Shown here: positions 63,418-64,000 of the stretch, piece after piece
How positions within the stretch are numbered: position 1 is the stretch's first letter
Layout: each line of letters opens with the position of its first letter
Source of the DNA: Phenylobacterium sp. J426
GTDB lineage: Bacteria; Pseudomonadota; Alphaproteobacteria; Caulobacterales; Caulobacteraceae
Direction of reading: 5' to 3'
NCBI RefSeq assembly: GCF_024699945.1
Contig: NZ_JAJOMY010000001.1
Span: 2,797,001 to 2,861,000, forward strand
Length of the DNA: 64,000 bases
Translations under genes and position numbers: made by a program
Notes under the pieces: model-generated
The model's database searches: none
Told to the model about the DNA's origin: nothing
Seen by the model: only the letters and a program-made list of their open reading frames with translations

Positions 63418-64000
63418 ATGTATCGTAAGCTTCTCGGCGTCGCTCTCGCGGCGGGCGTAAACACGGCTGCCCAGGCGCAGGCGCCCTCGGCGCCGCCCCT
63501 GGAGGCTTTCGCCCGGCTGCCGGCCGTGACCGAGGCGAAGATCGCACCGGGCGGTCAGAGGATCGCAATCCTCGGCGGCGCACCAACCGACAGAACGATC
63601 GCCTTCACCGCCATTGACCAGCCGGGGATGAACATCCTGAAGCTGGGCGCCGTCGAAACGCTGGGCGTCTCATGGGCCGGCGACGACTACGCGCTCGCCA
63701 GGGTGGCTTTCTGGGAGAAGGTCGGGGCACGGGCCGACTACCGGCTGGTGCGGACGGCGTCCGTGACGCCGCAGGCGAAGTTCATGGGCTACCTCCTGGG
63801 CGGCGATGCGCTGTCTTCTCAGCTGACCAACCAGGGCGTGGTGGGGATCGTGAAGGGCCCGCCTCCGCGAGTTATGGTGCGCGGTCTCGCGCTAGCCGCG
63901 GGTCCCGACCGTGACATGAACACGCGGCTCGGCCGGAAGGGGGAAAACGGCGACCTGCGCGTCCCGGCGCTCTTCTCCGTCGATCCCGCGACCGGTCGCG
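63418..64000 (+). CDS. S9-type dipeptidyl/acylaminoacyl peptidase-like protein, cut by window edge (C-terminus missing)
   Basis: The frame is open from ATG at 63418 to the window end (194 codons). A signal peptide (MYRKLLGVALAAGVNTAAQAQA) is followed by the start of a beta-propeller: LEAFARLPAVTEAKIAPGGQRIAIL and LGVSWAGDDYALARVAF, the pattern of N-terminal propellers of secreted S9 peptidases in Caulobacteraceae. The catalytic alpha/beta-hydrolase domain would lie beyond the window, so the peptidase call is inferred from the N-terminus only. Confidence 0.7.
   Translation, partial: MYRKLLGVALAAGVNTAAQAQAPSAPPLEAFARLPAVTEAKIAPGGQRIAILGGAPTDRTIAFTAIDQPGMNILKLGAVETLGVSWAGDDYALARVAFWEKVGARADYRLVRTASVTPQAKFMGYLLGGDALSSQLTNQGVVGIVKGPPPRVMVRGLALAAGPDRDMNTRLGRKGENGDLRVPALFSVDPATGR

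Overview
The window is about two-thirds G+C, densely coded, and reads as chromosomal core sequence of an alphaproteobacterium of the Caulobacteraceae (Caulobacter/Phenylobacterium type). This placement is an inference. It rests on the gene families present (two DUF2336 proteins, DUF2807, AraC-type regulators with membrane N-termini, a fused caa3 oxidase subunit I+III), on the gene order around tuf-secE-nusG-rpoBC, and on sites resembling Caulobacterales cell-cycle motifs (CtrA-like TTAG-N7-TTAAC, clustered GANTC). No phage, insertion sequence, integron or CRISPR array was seen.

Layout. 1-10.7 kb holds two related membrane proteins, a hemerythrin and PncC, a DAO-family oxidase, an acyl-CoA dehydrogenase, a TonB-type protein, a soluble transglycosylase, a histidine phosphatase, NAD(P)H-hydrate dehydratase, an MFS transporter and a CaiB-type CoA transferase. 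10.7-17.2 kb is a signalling neighbourhood: a hybrid kinase without its phospho-accepting His and Asp, two DUF2336 proteins, an Hpt protein, a Nudix hydrolase and NAD kinase. 17.2-28 kb carries glycerol kinase, a class II aldolase, an RND pump, a lipoprotein cytochrome c, YaiI/YqxD, and a DUF2231 plus sorbosone-dehydrogenase pair. 28-34.2 kb is a caa3-type oxidase locus (fused CtaD/E, CtaC with its own heme c domain, CtaG, cytochrome b561, two further c-type cytochromes). 34.5-40.6 kb has tRNA-Thr, an amidase, a putrescine ABC transporter (PotFGHI) and small membrane or lipoproteins. 40.8-44.2 kb has MetRS, TerC and RlmB.

44.3-62.2 kb is the translation/transcription block: tRNA-Tyr, tRNA-Gly, tuf, tRNA-Trp, secE, nusG, rplK, rplA, rplJ, rplL, rpoB, rpoC. 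It is interrupted by a DUF2807 protein, a nucleotidyltransferase-like protein, and an AraC regulator with a sterol-desaturase-family hydroxylase. Hairpin-plus-T terminators follow tuf, rplA and rplL, and a weaker one follows rpoC. mRNA structures that look like L1- and L10-binding feedback sites lie just ahead of rplK and rplJ. The window ends with a zinc-ribbon protein, a proline-rich anchored protein and the start of an S9-type hydrolase.

Nine genes are broken by single-base G or C indels (12 sites, all between about 3.5 and 30.5 kb). Each is restored to a full-length family member by one base change per site, so I annotate them as single genes and suspect sequence errors rather than true pseudogenes. 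The observations I would check first are the double-degenerate hybrid kinase, the BlaI/CopY-like operators at the TonB-type gene, and the L1/L10 leader structures.
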